From Pezicula radicicola (taxonomy: Eukaryota > Ascomycota > Leotiomycetes > Helotiales > Dermateaceae): a DNA stretch of 64,000 nucleotides. This document shows, one piece after another, positions 11,742 through 20,950 of this stretch. The stretch covers positions 9,123-73,122 of the forward strand of contig PDUO01000088.1 in NCBI GenBank assembly GCA_003008705.1, given 5' to 3'. Position numbers and translations under genes: made by a program. The stretch's first letter is position 1. Each line of letters opens with the position of its first letter. Below the pieces are notes generated by a model. That model ran no database searches. It was not told the origin of the DNA and saw only the letters and a program-made list of their open reading frames with translations.

Positions 11742-12015
11742 TATCAGACTAAAATCATATATATTGCTTTATATTATAAGTAATATAGGTATACCCTTAT
11801 TTTGATTTCAAATCTAGATTAAATCAGAGGATCTAAATAGGAATCCCCGATCATTATAAACCACTCATTTTATATACCTTTTTAGGCTATTCCGATACTA
11901 TTACATTACTATATAGATAGTCTATAGTCCCTCTCTTTTAGAGGACAATCACTCTCAATTCAAGGTCTTTTCACNANATATATTNGTTNATATATTAGGC
12001 CCAGAGTGGTTCATA
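11742..12015 (+). repeat. 3' LTR of the copia element
   Basis: 274 bp, the same length as the 5' LTR, with start TATCAGAC (5' copy TGTCAGAC, a TG to TA change). A purine-rich tract with seven Gs (GCCTGGGGGGGTG) lies directly upstream and fits the polypurine tract. Four isolated Ns at 11975, 11977, 11985 and 11989 lie in its AT-rich end. Confidence 0.9.
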
Positions 12016-12020
12016 GAAGC
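12016..12020. repeat. Right target-site duplication (GAAGC)
   Basis: Copy of 6281-6285 directly after the 3' LTR. It shows that the two LTRs belong to one insertion event. Confidence 0.8.
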
Positions 12021-12627
12021 CATGATTTTGAGGCCTGGGAAATATGGTGCTCGATTCATATAAGAATGGGGTCACGAAGGACCAAACAACTCGACAACGC
12101 CGAACCGTCGTGACCATCGAACTTCTATTACTGGAGAACATGCTCGATACCACTCCCATTCAAGAAGCTCCCGACTTGCGCAATATCGAGTGGATCGGGA
12201 GTGATCATGGTGGGCTGACGTTGACGGTTGTCAATGTACAAAGTTGTGATGCTGCTAAGGGCCTATCCCATCTTTGCTTTATGCTTCCAAACACAGATAC
12301 TTGACATACCGGTCGTCAGAGACATGATTACGAAAAACAAGCACTCACAGGATGGGCGGCCGGCATCTACGCATCTAGGAGCAAGTCCTTTACCTAATTT
12401 ATGGAAGTATTGCACTGGAAGGGGGGTGAAATTACTATAAAAACCCCAAAGAGGGTAACCAAGGAGATATTATAAATAATATCGAATTTGTAAGGGATTG
12501 AACTAATAAGAACCTATACAAATGAACAAAGAACGTAGTAGGACGAAGGCTAAGCGATAGATGCTATAGGAGTCCTTTAGTAAAAGCCAAGTATTAAGTC
12601 GTAAGGCTCTATAGATACCAAGGTAAA
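12021..12627. other. Intergenic region
   Basis: Two overlapping short frames (12044-12304 and 12228-12440, plus) have no recognisable content. The segment is the empty-site flank of the copia insertion and the 3' flank of the transporter gene. Confidence 0.5.
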
Positions 12628-14621
12628 TCAGGCTTTGTAGGGAACCCGGGCAGTTACTGTAGTGCTTTTCTCAACGTCCGCTCCTTCTATGGCCTCTATA
12701 TTTAGCTTGCCCTTGTCAAGGTCTTCAATATCTGGCACAGCGCTATGCTTTTCCCCATCAATGAGGGCGTCAATCTCTTCGAGAGTCTTGCCCTTCGTTT
12801 CAATCCAGTAAAAGAAGATGAAAGCCCACTCCAAGACATCCCAGGACGCGTTAATGAAGTATATCTTGTATGATATTACAGAAAGAGCAACTGGGAAGGC
12901 ATAGGTGACTAGGACCCTTTAAAGCAATAATATTAGCCGTTCAATATTCTCTTCGGAAAATTGTTGCTGAACATACCCGGCTATATTGACGCCTAATGTA
13001 AAACATGCCATCCCGGTAGCTCTGATAGAATAGTTCAAGACTTCAGGTGGATAGAGGACAGTCAAGTTGGTTAACCCAAAGCTGTAGCTTCCCTGAAATA
13101 AAAATATCATTGCCACAGTTGCATAGACTCCAGATGTATTACCAGTTACATGGCCGAACTCTACCTCACGGGTTAGTAACTACCATCATTAAGGAAGCAG
13201 GGCAATTTACCCTTCGTAAGCCCGCCGACAAGAAACATGAAGACCGTAAGGAAACCGACACTTAAGAGAGCCATCGGTTTTCTTCCAAGCTTATCCACTA
13301 GTTGAGAACCAATACCTGCACAGGCAAGGCAAAATGCACTAAGGCAGATATTCTGAAATCTGTCAGATTAATAGGGTGGCGCTTGTTAATATAATTTACT
13401 TACAATCTCCAATTGAGTATGAGTGTTGTTGATGCCAGCGTTAGTTAACATCTGTCCCAAATAATATGAAACAACGTTATTGCCTAGTCTCGTTATTAGC
13501 AAGGAAGTTATATTTCTCCTAGAAGCCGATGGCAGGCATTACCGCTGAGATTAGTAATTATGGCTACCGAAGTGGCCAATATGACTCTCTTCCGAGCGCT
13601 TGGTGTTCTCATTGTTTGCAGATAAGACAAGGTTTCACCACTCTCTTTCTCCCATGTCAGTGTGTCAATGATTTCTTGGTGCTGCAAAACAGTTACAGGA
13701 TCGTTGACGTCGCCATTTGAATGACATAACGCAACAACCTCAAGTGCATCATCGTTGCGGCCTTGGTATACCAGCCATCGCGGCGATTCCGGGGTAAATG
13801 CAAGGATAGCCAGGCATGCAAGGCTGAAGATAGCTTGTAATGAAGCAGGTACGCGCCAGCATAGGTTCCCGGGAAGGCCTAAGGTTGCGTATGTCACTCC
13901 GGCTGCGATCAGACTTCCTACATATCGTTGAGCACAAAAGGAATATCAAGATGTGCTATTGATTATAATGACTTACCGACATACCATACGGCGAAGATTA
14001 AACTTAGTCCAGCCCCTCGTCGCTTATATGGTAGAGTCTCTGCGAGCCATCTTGGTCCACACTCTGTCAGGACTTACTTAGCAAAAACAGGCGAAACTCT
14101 ACTAACGTTGGAGCAGCTGTACTACTGGCCCCTTGGCCAAATCCTAGACAAATTCGTCCTGTAAGAAACATGCCGAAGTTCTGGGCAGTTGACATCAAGA
14201 TCACTCCTATGAGCTTAATACAGGCGGAGAGTATGATGGCCTTTTTTCGACCGATCCTGTTAGTAAGGGGGGCAAATACGATTGCAGCGGGAGTGGATCC
14301 GATATAGGAGGCTGCTGTGAGGAGTGGCTTGGTTGTTGTAGTTAACTTGAAGTACTTCTGATAGGCCGGCATAATGTTAAGTCCGCTCCTGAGTTATATC
14401 AGTAGGTTCAATCAGTATGCTTGATCATGTAAGCACATACATCATGGCCCCATCGTATCCTGTGGTCTGCATATGTCAGAATTAAGTTTGATAGCCACCA
14501 GAGGGTAGAGAAATTGAGCACTAACAGTTGCGAAAATACATGAAGCAGCTATGAGGAGAGCACAAACGAGTCTGGAATTCTGTGGAATTATTGCGCCATA
14601 GCGCATGATGTATCCCGCCAT
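12628..14621 (-). CDS. MFS sugar transporter (hexose/lactose-permease type)
   Basis: Proton-linked or facilitative sugar uptake at the plasma membrane is the known role of this family. Nine exons fit by eye: 14621-14526, 14466-14441, 14388-14107, 14050-13977, 13917-13543, 13483-13404, 13352-13211, 13160-12977 and 12916-12628. They sum to 1548 nt, i.e. 515 residues, normal for the family. All donors are GT and all acceptors AG, with TTGCTAAT or TTACTAAC-like branch sites. Family motifs are intact: TTGYDGAMM in TM1, NRIGRKKA between TM2 and TM3, GRICLGFGQG in TM4, WLAETLPYKRRG, ESPRWLVY, DKLGRKPM, LYPPEVLNYSIRA, and ETKGKTLEEID at the end of TM12. The substrate cannot be read from sequence. It diverges from a broken dioxygenase gene 517 bp away and shares its promoter region. 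Confidence 0.92.
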
Positions 14622-14639
14622 CGTGATTTGATGGTCGAA

Positions 14640-15138
14640 TGAATTTATTTTTCAACGAGACAGAAGTTTGTCGAAGGCACTGGGAGAATTGCGATTAAAC
14701 GAATCCTAGACCACCGTATTTATAGAAAAGATGGGGAGGAATAGATAATCGTTTGAGGGGTTGGTATAGAGGTATGGACGCTGGCCAAGATAAGGGCTTG
14801 CTCTACTGGCACGTAATTTCATTCCTGCGGATATAGCTATTGCTTCGTATCAACGGATCTGTTCTGTTGGAGTCGGGCCGCACAGCACTGCGCCCGCCGC
14901 CCGCCACCCGCCACAGGCGGGAGCACCCCGGGCTCCTTGAATTTGGCAGTCTGGGGGGCAGAGATGGTGGCGGTTGCTGACTGCAAAAGTCGTCTTTGAC
15001 TTTGCCCCTATATTAGAGTAGAGCAGTTCCATTCGTCCTGCTTTTACATCGTAATATATAATCAAATCAATAAGTAATTCAATATCGTTCCTTCGTAACA
15101 GCACCCTGCCAGAACGTCTGCTTATCCTTCTATTCGCT
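14640..15138. promoter_or_regulatory. Divergent promoter region with GC-rich hairpin
   Basis: Shared upstream region of the transporter (minus) and the dioxygenase relic (plus). A minus-strand TATAAATA box lies at 14717-14724, 96 nt from the transporter ATG. At 14907-14921, CCCGCC-ACA-GGCGGG is a perfect 6-bp stem in a CCCGCC-rich tract (14891-14921). Such G/C boxes resemble zinc-finger binding sites, but no regulator can be named. Confidence 0.45.
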
Positions 15139-15885
15139 ATGACAACAACAACTACAACCACGATGGTCCAAGAAGACTCATCCTCTTCCACTCGGTATGT
15201 ACGATGTTCAAATCTCCAATAATGCCGACGTCTTGAAACCTAAAGTCCACCTTAGTTCCCAACAGGCTTCTGACGATTGGATACATCACTTTCGTACCTA
15301 TGGATATGCTGTCATCACAGGCGCGGTTTCGCCTCTCAAGGCAGAGTTCTATCGCCAAGAAGCCTACAAATGGTTGAAAAGTTTCGGCACAGCTCTCAAC
15401 TTCGATAATCCAGGGACATAGGTAAATTCGAATCTTCCGGTACAGAGCAAGATCAACACATTTCAGCCTACGGTGTAGCTCACGAGAAATTCATGTGGGA
15501 TACTCGTTTGGAACCAGGCGTGATCGATGCTGTCGCTAAATTATAGGGTACGGAGGAGTTGCTCGTCTCCTTTGACTCATTGAACGTCGCATTTCCGAAT
15601 CGCAAGAATGAGCCAAAGAAACTTGCCTGGCCTCATGTGGATCAGTCCCCGCTTCGTGATGGTTTGCAGTGTATCCAAGGCATAATCAACCTGAGTCCAT
15701 CGGGACCGGAAGATGGAGGTCTTGTACCTTATCCTGGCTCCCACCCTCTTACCGAGGAGTTCTTCAAAACTCAGACAGATAAGGCCACTTGGAAAAAAAG
15801 GACCTCTATCTTTACATAGATGAACAACTTAAATGGTTCACTGAGCAAGGCATCAAATAATACAAGGTTTTTCAATCATAGACGG
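15139..15885 (+). pseudogene. Phytanoyl-CoA dioxygenase-family relic
   Basis: PhyH-family proteins are Fe(II)/2-oxoglutarate dioxygenases that hydroxylate diverse substrates. The body is clear: an N-terminal part (HLSSQQASDDWIHHFR, YGYAVITGAV), then AYGVAHEKFMWD, LLVSFDSLN, the iron-binding PHVDQSP, and INLSPSGPEDGG...YPGSHPL. It is broken at least six times. There is a shift after the first 19 codons (near 15184), TAG for an expected Trp at about 15419, a shift near 15465, TAG for Trp at about 15543, a shift in the A-run near 15795, and TAA at about 15860. The C-terminal part with the distal His is lost or unreadable. The coding flavour remains high, so decay is recent. Confidence 0.85.
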
Positions 15886-16067
15886 AGATAATATACGTTA
15901 ATGCTAGTTATCTTGTAAACTTAATATTCTTTGTTATATTACTCGTAGCACTCGAAGGTGTTGCCTATCGCTGTACATTAATGTTTGAAAGCGGCTATAT
16001 CTACCCATATCCTCCAACTCACTAACCAACATCTAATTCCCACAATCCATCGTCGAATTATCGTAAA
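15886..16067. other. Short intergenic stretch
   Basis: AT-leaning sequence between the dioxygenase relic and the stop codon of the minus-strand oxygenase. No feature seen. Confidence 0.5.
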
Positions 16068-17309
16068 TTAAGCCGTTGAAGAAACCAAACTGGGCTTCTC
16101 TGCCTCCGCCATAGCTTCCTGCTTCGCTTTGATGGCACCAAAATTTTTCTGGACAGCCTGGTCAAAATACTCCCCCACAGTTACTGGAGGGCTGGGTTTT
16201 GCGAAAGTTAGTCGAGCTATCTAAAGATAGGAATAGGCTTAACTCACTACTTTTTCTTTGGTCCTTGAAGGACGAAATATTTTCTAGCCTGGTTGAAGTA
16301 GGCAATGGAATAGCGGGAGGGTGATTTGCCCACATCCTTACCACGAACGCGATGGAAGTTGGATTTAAGGCGGTCATCAGACCATGCCACTAAGCCCCTG
16401 TCAGCGAAATATAGAATATTTAGCAAATAAGCTCACTAAGCATGTCGCCGATATTAACGACAATGGGACCAGTTTCAGCAGGAATAGGAGTGAACGTGTC
16501 TCCTATCGCAAAGTCGGAGTGGCTTTCTCTACCTGGGCAGATCTCTAGACCATCCTCTCCATCCCGCTGGAACAGGAGAGTAAGGCAGCCGATGTCGGTG
16601 TGGCTTCCAGCTCTCCAAGTTCCAACTGCGTCCTCCGATGCAGGGTAATGGATAAGACGGAGTTGAGTAAGGCAGTCAGGTTGAGAAACATCGTTGGCTA
16701 ACCTGAAGTAATCCTCAGGAAAGCCGAGAGCGATGGCGAAGCAAGACACTATAACGCGAGGTGTCGTTAGTGCTTTTCGTTATATACAGCGCGTTACAAC
16801 TAACTTACAGACTTGGTCAGAGATGCCTGCACACTTAGCCATGAAGTTCTCGGTAGTCTCACGGAACCTAGGGACGTTATCGTCACTAGGCCATTGGGAG
16901 TTACGCTGAAGCCAAAGGGACTCCTTTTGGTCGTAAGTACCGGTGCTAGGACGAAGTTGAGCCTAAAAGCCATTGTCAGATATCCGTTCTAGGCTATTGG
17001 TCTATTCTCACTTTAAACTCCCATCCATTGTTAGTCTTAGTGCTATGAGGGGTCTTGCCCTTGACTTCAGGAGCGAGGCTAAAGAAATTCCTGGAGATTG
17101 AAAACTGAGCTTCGATCTCCTCGATAGTAATACCATGGTCAACCAAGGTCAAGAAGCCAGCAGTCTCGGCTGCCTCGACTAGTTGCTTGGTGATCTCATC
17201 TTTACGACTCTCGAAGTCTACGTACAGCTGATTAGCGTAAAAAACACCTTAGATTGTAAAATATTTTGATACTTTTGAGAGATATAGCTGGGACAAGTCG
17301 TTTGGCCAT
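16068..17309 (-). CDS. 2-oxoglutarate/Fe(II) oxygenase (isopenicillin-N-synthase-like)
   Basis: Six exons fit by eye: 17309-17273, 17217-17012, 16962-16809, 16748-16437, 16389-16248 and 16191-16068. They total 975 nt, 324 residues, with consistent phases. The N-terminal DIOX_N part reads AAETAGFLTLVDHGI. The catalytic part has the H-x-D iron ligands (AGSHTDIGCLTLLFQ), the distal His (LKSNFHRVR) and the 2OG-binding Arg-x-Ser (SRYSIAYFNQ). Every expected catalytic residue is present, so the enzyme is probably active. Family members oxidise small molecules, often in specialised metabolism or detoxification. The substrate is unknown. It lies next to a broken PhyH-type dioxygenase and a sugar transporter. 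Confidence 0.92.
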
Positions 17310-17409
17310 GTCTTCGATAGCCGTGTCTTTGTGAACGTATGTAGATTCTGATGAGGATTAAGATAAAGGCACGGGTGCTATAAGGGTCTTGATCATGCGA
17401 GTGCCCCAT

Positions 17410-17839
17410 TAGCTTCGGGGTTACTGATCAGTTCCGGTTACCGGCAACTGGGAAAGATAAGACCCTTATTTCCCCAACACCTTACTATCGGCTAGAACCC
17501 CAGTACCTGAACACATTGCAATCGGCTAGGGTCCTAGGACCACCCCGCTCAGCACCCTCCCGCCACTAACCCACTCTTGCCGCGCCACTAAAGTACTGTA
17601 CCTCGAGCCCCCGCGACTCCCAACAGGACTTGTCATGCGGCACAGTTTCCACCGCTACATCCACTCGGCAACGATAAGCATTTCGTGATACGAAACACTT
17701 CACGGAGCACAGGCGACTTTCGTCTCTCCTTATTCCTTTGTACCTTAAAATTCCAATGCGTATAAAAGCAACATGCTGACCAGATTAGTCAGTAGTCCTC
17801 TCCTCTCTTGGCATAAGCCAACTAAAGAAATACAGGTCT
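17410..17839. other. Intergenic, promoter of the cytochrome b2 relic
   Basis: Normal-composition sequence. TATAAAAG at 17761-17768 lies about 80 nt before the first recognisable codons of the relic downstream. No other feature seen. Confidence 0.4.
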
Positions 17840-18200
17840 GAAGTTCGCGAACATGCCTCCAGGAAGAGCTGCCAGGTCGTCATCAAAGGCAACGTATACG
17901 ATTTAACTACCTTTGTGGATTCTTACCTTGGCGTTATTCTGAAGTACGGCGGGCGAGATGCGACGGAAGCCTTCGAGCCGATACATCCAAACGATGCTCT
18001 TAAAAAGTATCTCAAGCCACACCAGAACCTCGGATCCGTTGAAGCTGCAGCAGCTCCGCTTCCCGCTAAGTCGGAAGAGGGGCCTGTCGTTCCCAAGAAG
18101 AAGATCGGGTTGCGCACTATTATCAAACATAGGAGACTTTGAAGTGGCTGCTTCTCAACTTTTGATCCTAAGGTCTTTTGCCTATAAATCTTGCGTCTAG
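17840..18200 (+). pseudogene. Cytochrome b5-domain relic of an L-lactate dehydrogenase (cytochrome b2) type gene
   Basis: Reads as the N-terminal heme domain of FMN-dependent lactate dehydrogenase (CYB2 type): EVREHASRKSCQVVIKG, VYDLTTFVDSYLG, ILKYGGRDATEAFEPIHP, then KKYLKPHQNLGSVE. The heme-ligand motif HPGG expected after the helix is replaced by DSYLG, so heme binding is lost. After about 18110 the frame shifts to LLSNIGDFEVAAS, the usual start of the FMN domain. The relic ends at 18200 and the whole FMN barrel is missing. No ATG in frame is obvious. It is a truncated, non-functional fragment. Confidence 0.75.
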
Positions 18201-18378
18201 TGTGGATTAGATCGAGACATTTTGGCCGGGTGACAGAAGTTAGTCTTGAAGCAGCCCTGGTTATTTACCACAGTCGCTCCCTATGTGTGCTTAACAATTT
18301 TTAGGAAGGCCACAGAGCTACTGGTTTATTCTCATTCCCTAGCTTAATTTTATATCTGTAATTAAGTTGGTCCAAGTC
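18201..18378. other. Short intergenic stretch
   Basis: 3' flank of the FAD monooxygenase gene. No feature seen. Confidence 0.4.
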
Positions 18379-19809
18379 CTATATCCGTTCCATTCTCACG
18401 CTATTTAGTCGGCGTTTGTACTCTTCAGCCACCTCGCGTAACATGCCTTCAATATCGAAGTACCAGATCTTGTGAAAGCGCAACTTAATCTCCTCAAAGC
18501 ACTTTTCTGTATCGCTTCCGGTTTCCTGGTTGACCCACTCGAATGTGTCGCAGATGTTGCGGCTGCTATGCACGAAATATTGAGAGCGTCCACGTCGGAC
18601 AGCGTCGTAGGCATTGAAAGCGGCACTCAGCGCCTTAGCATTTCCCACGTCGGTTGATTGTAACGTCGACGTAGCCATCTCCATCACAGTCGCCAGCGCC
18701 AGTGCATCTTCAATGCCCACACCCGCACCAGCGCCAAGGTGAGGCGTGGAGGCGTGCGCAGCGTCGCCGACAATACAGATACAGCCGCGCGTGTATGTTG
18801 GTGCCGGATAGTCGTAGGTGTCGAACATTGCCCACTTGTCAAGCTCGTCAGGCAGTAGGTTCGTGATGGCGCGCACCGCGGGACCCCAGCTGGCGAAAGC
18901 CTCGACGACCTCAGCCTTGGTGGCGGGCGCCGTCATGATTTGGTCACTGGGCCAGTCTTGCGGGTCGGTGATAAAGGCAACAACATTCATCAGTGTCTGG
19001 TTGGCGACGGGAAAGTGTAGGATGTGCACGTTCGGCCCTAGGTGCATGTGCCAGTTACGGGCCTTGTACTCACCCAGCGCCGTCTCGGCTTGACGCATGG
19101 GGATGAGGCTGCGGAAGGCTACCTTGTGGCTAAAATGAGGGTAAGAGGCCGGGTTGCCCTCTCCTAAGAGGAGTTCGCGCACGCGTGATTTAATGCCATC
19201 GCAGCCGATCACTGGAAGGAGGGTGCGAGGGTCAGCATTCTCTCTTTGTTTGGGGACAGTGGGAGGAATATATATAATGTATATGTGCTTGCCTGCGTCA
19301 GCTTCGGCCGTTGTTCCATCACAGAACTTGAGTAACAGTTTCTCATTATCGCCTCTGTTAACATATGTGTCAAGGCGCTTGCTGAATTCGACTACTGCTT
19401 TTGGCACAGCCTTGACTAACTCATCTAGAAAATGTGCACGGTGACATCCCTTGAACCCCTCTGGGTACAACTTAAAGAGTAACTTCTCGTCGATATCATT
19501 CGAGTTAGCGCTGTCATGGTTATAGCCGTCGACAAATTGGAGAGTGTCATTGGGGTTCTTTGGGTCACTATTTGATGTCGAGGCTCTCATTAAGGCGTCG
19601 ACAATCTGCGGATCCAACAACTTCATACAGCGTATGGTGTTAGCAGTAAATGCGATGCCGGCGCCGATTTCACGAAAGCTGTGAGCTTGCTCATAGATCT
19701 TGACATTTATGTCCCGCTTTATAAGGCCCAGGGCAAGGACCAGACCAACAATGCCGCCGCCGACAATGGCGACGTTGAATGGCTGATTGTTGGCTATCAC
19801 ACCTGACAT
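18379..19809 (-). CDS. FAD-dependent monooxygenase (salicylate hydroxylase-like)
   Basis: Class A flavoprotein monooxygenases use NAD(P)H and O2 to hydroxylate aromatic or related substrates. The Rossmann motif (VAIVGGGIVGLVLALGL, from residue 12), the DG motif (VIGCDGIKSRVR) and the GD motif (VGDAAHASTPHLGAG) are all present. The unspliced frame is open for 476 codons, but residues GKHIYIIYIPP... do not fit the family. They are encoded by an 81-nt GC-AG intron (19292-19212, donor GCAAGC, branch ATGCTGACC, acceptor CCAG). Splicing gives 449 residues. The gene is divergent from an ABM-like gene 409 bp away. That arrangement suggests shared control of a small oxidative pathway. The substrate is not determinable. 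Confidence 0.9.
   Translation of the reverse strand: MSGVIANNQPFNVAIVGGGIVGLVLALGLIKRDINVKIYEQAHSFREIGAGIAFTANTIRCMKLLDPQIVDALMRASTSNSDPKNPNDTLQFVDGYNHDSANSNDIDEKLLFKLYPEGFKGCHRAHFLDELVKAVPKAVVEFSKRLDTYVNRGDNEKLLLKFCDGTTAEADAGKHIYIIYIPPTVPKQRENADPRTLLPVIGCDGIKSRVRELLLGEGNPASYPHFSHKVAFRSLIPMRQAETALGEYKARNWHMHLGPNVHILHFPVANQTLMNVVAFITDPQDWPSDQIMTAPATKAEVVEAFASWGPAVRAITNLLPDELDKWAMFDTYDYPAPTYTRGCICIVGDAAHASTPHLGAGAGVGIEDALALATVMEMATSTLQSTDVGNAKALSAAFNAYDAVRRGRSQYFVHSSRNICDTFEWVNQETGSDTEKCFEEIKLRFHKIWYFDIEGMLREVAEEYKRRLNSVRMERI
19212..19292 (-). other. GC-AG intron, 81 nt, frame-neutral
   Basis: Donor G|GCAAGC and acceptor CTTCCAG|TG join GAC GCA G to TG ATC GGC, giving A-V-I-G-C-D, as the family expects before the DG motif. 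The length is a multiple of three without an internal stop, so retention would insert 27 residues rather than truncate the protein. Confidence 0.75.
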
Positions 19810-20218
19810 ATTGACGTGTATATTTTCAATGTTGAGGTGCTGGACTTAGGACTTGAATAGGATGAGAGTTGTCAGGCCAAGGTACAGTCGGTAAGTTAGA
19901 TATGCACCAGCGCGTGTCACACGTCTCACAAGATATATAGTTATTGTGTTAAAACGACAGCTACTGACATCCGCCGCTTATGGCATTTGCCGCTTTATCC
20001 TATCTATCCGCTTTTCGTAGGAGGGGCAGCGGAAATATTTAACCCCCATTCCTAGTAGTACCCTGGTATCCGAAGCCCAAATACGCACCACCCCACCCCC
20101 ACCCTTTGAGAACTTTCTACCCCGTCGATTGAAGAAGTTCCACCGTTCTCCTTCAACTCTAAAACGGTTATTCTGTCGCACATGCTCAGACAATTCGACA
20201 TATTTCAATTAACCTACG
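19810..20218. promoter_or_regulatory. Shared divergent promoter
   Basis: 409 bp between the start codons of the FAD monooxygenase (minus) and the ABM-like gene (plus). A C-rich tract (ACCACCCCACCCCCACCC, about 20087-20104) could be a zinc-finger site. I see no clear TATA box for either side. Confidence 0.4.
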
Positions 20219-20950
20219 ATGACATCAACATTAGTACCAGTGACGAATATCGCATACGTCCCGCTGAAACCTGGCACGGACATTGAAGACAATTTAACTC
20301 CAGAAGGAAAAGCATGGAAAGAAGCACTGGATATTATACGTACCCAAGATGGCTACCAGCATTCATATCACGGACGACAACTTGAATCTCCAGATACTAT
20401 GATGTGGCTACTTAGTGCGTATTAATTACTTTATCTCTCGAATGGTGCCTTGTCCGCATTATCCTACTAACTAAAAGTTTTTGGTACGGCTTGTATAGAT
20501 TGGGGTTCAATAGGAGCTTATATGAAATTCACGGACTCAGCTGACTACCCAAGATTCATGCAAAGGATGGGAATAGTTCTCGCCTCTCCTCCGCAACTCT
20601 ACCATTTCTTCCCGAACTCTTTCCCGCCTACTATCCCCTTGTCTACCGCTCCTTGTACCGAGGTTACTACCTTTCATAATACGTCTTCCTCTCCCACCTT
20701 TATAAAGAATGTAGAGAAGTTTGTTAAGGCTCTAGATGAGGGGGTGGTGAAGGGGTATTTGGGGGCTGTGTATGGGGATGTGGAGCTAATTAGGAAGAGG
20801 GTTGGTGGTGGGAAGGGGGAGGGGGAGAAAGAGAAGGCGAGTAGGGTGCTTTTGTGTATTGGGGTACGTACACCCTCCTAAACGCTTAGGAGTACTTTCT
20901 ATCCAATATCTCTCCTTTCCTATTTCTAGACTGTCTGGATTTGGAGGAGA
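20219..20950 (+). CDS. ABM / dimeric alpha-beta barrel domain protein, 3' end doubtful
   Basis: Exon 1 starts at ATG 20219 (VTNIAYVPLKPGTDIED, HSYHGRQLESPDTMMWLL). An intron (GTGCGT donor, CTACTAAC branch, TATAG acceptor, about 20416-20500) restores DWGSIGAYMKF in exon 2, the Trp-containing strand typical of two-copy ABM-like fungal proteins. Exon 2 continues through LYHFFPN and TEVTTFHN to ASRVLLCIG at about 20862. There a donor GTACGT appears. Beyond it the expected GW-x-S-x-E-x-H strand is only recognisable out of frame near 20930. The last exon therefore looks frameshifted or I have misplaced it. Family roles include small monooxygenases and heme-free oxidations. The divergent FAD monooxygenase is the natural partner. 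Confidence 0.6.

Larger units (their letters stand above)
6286..12015 (+). mobile_element. Degenerate LTR/copia retrotransposon, full length
   Basis: A 5.73-kb element with two 274-bp LTRs and a 5-bp target duplication. Through many stops the Ty1/copia order is readable on the plus strand. It starts with a Gag zinc-knuckle relic (CLCGERY then C, about 7679-7714). The protease region follows (WIFDTRSDVYVSN, about 7970). Next is the integrase N-terminus (HKWHKILGY, about 8410) and core to about 9300. Reverse transcriptase follows (FYVDNILF, the YVDD box with D to N, about 10600, then KLGNINYFLGIYI). RNase H is last (LSTEAELVALS, about 11235). Protease-integrase-RT-RNaseH order identifies copia rather than gypsy. 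Many stops are TAG at expected Trp or Gln, i.e. transitions, as RIP produces. No ORF longer than about 90 codons remains, so it is non-autonomous. Confidence 0.93.

Noticed and set aside
6286..12015. An intact gag-pol or a gypsy-type order
   Set aside because: No frame longer than about 90 codons, and the integrase block precedes RT, which fits copia.
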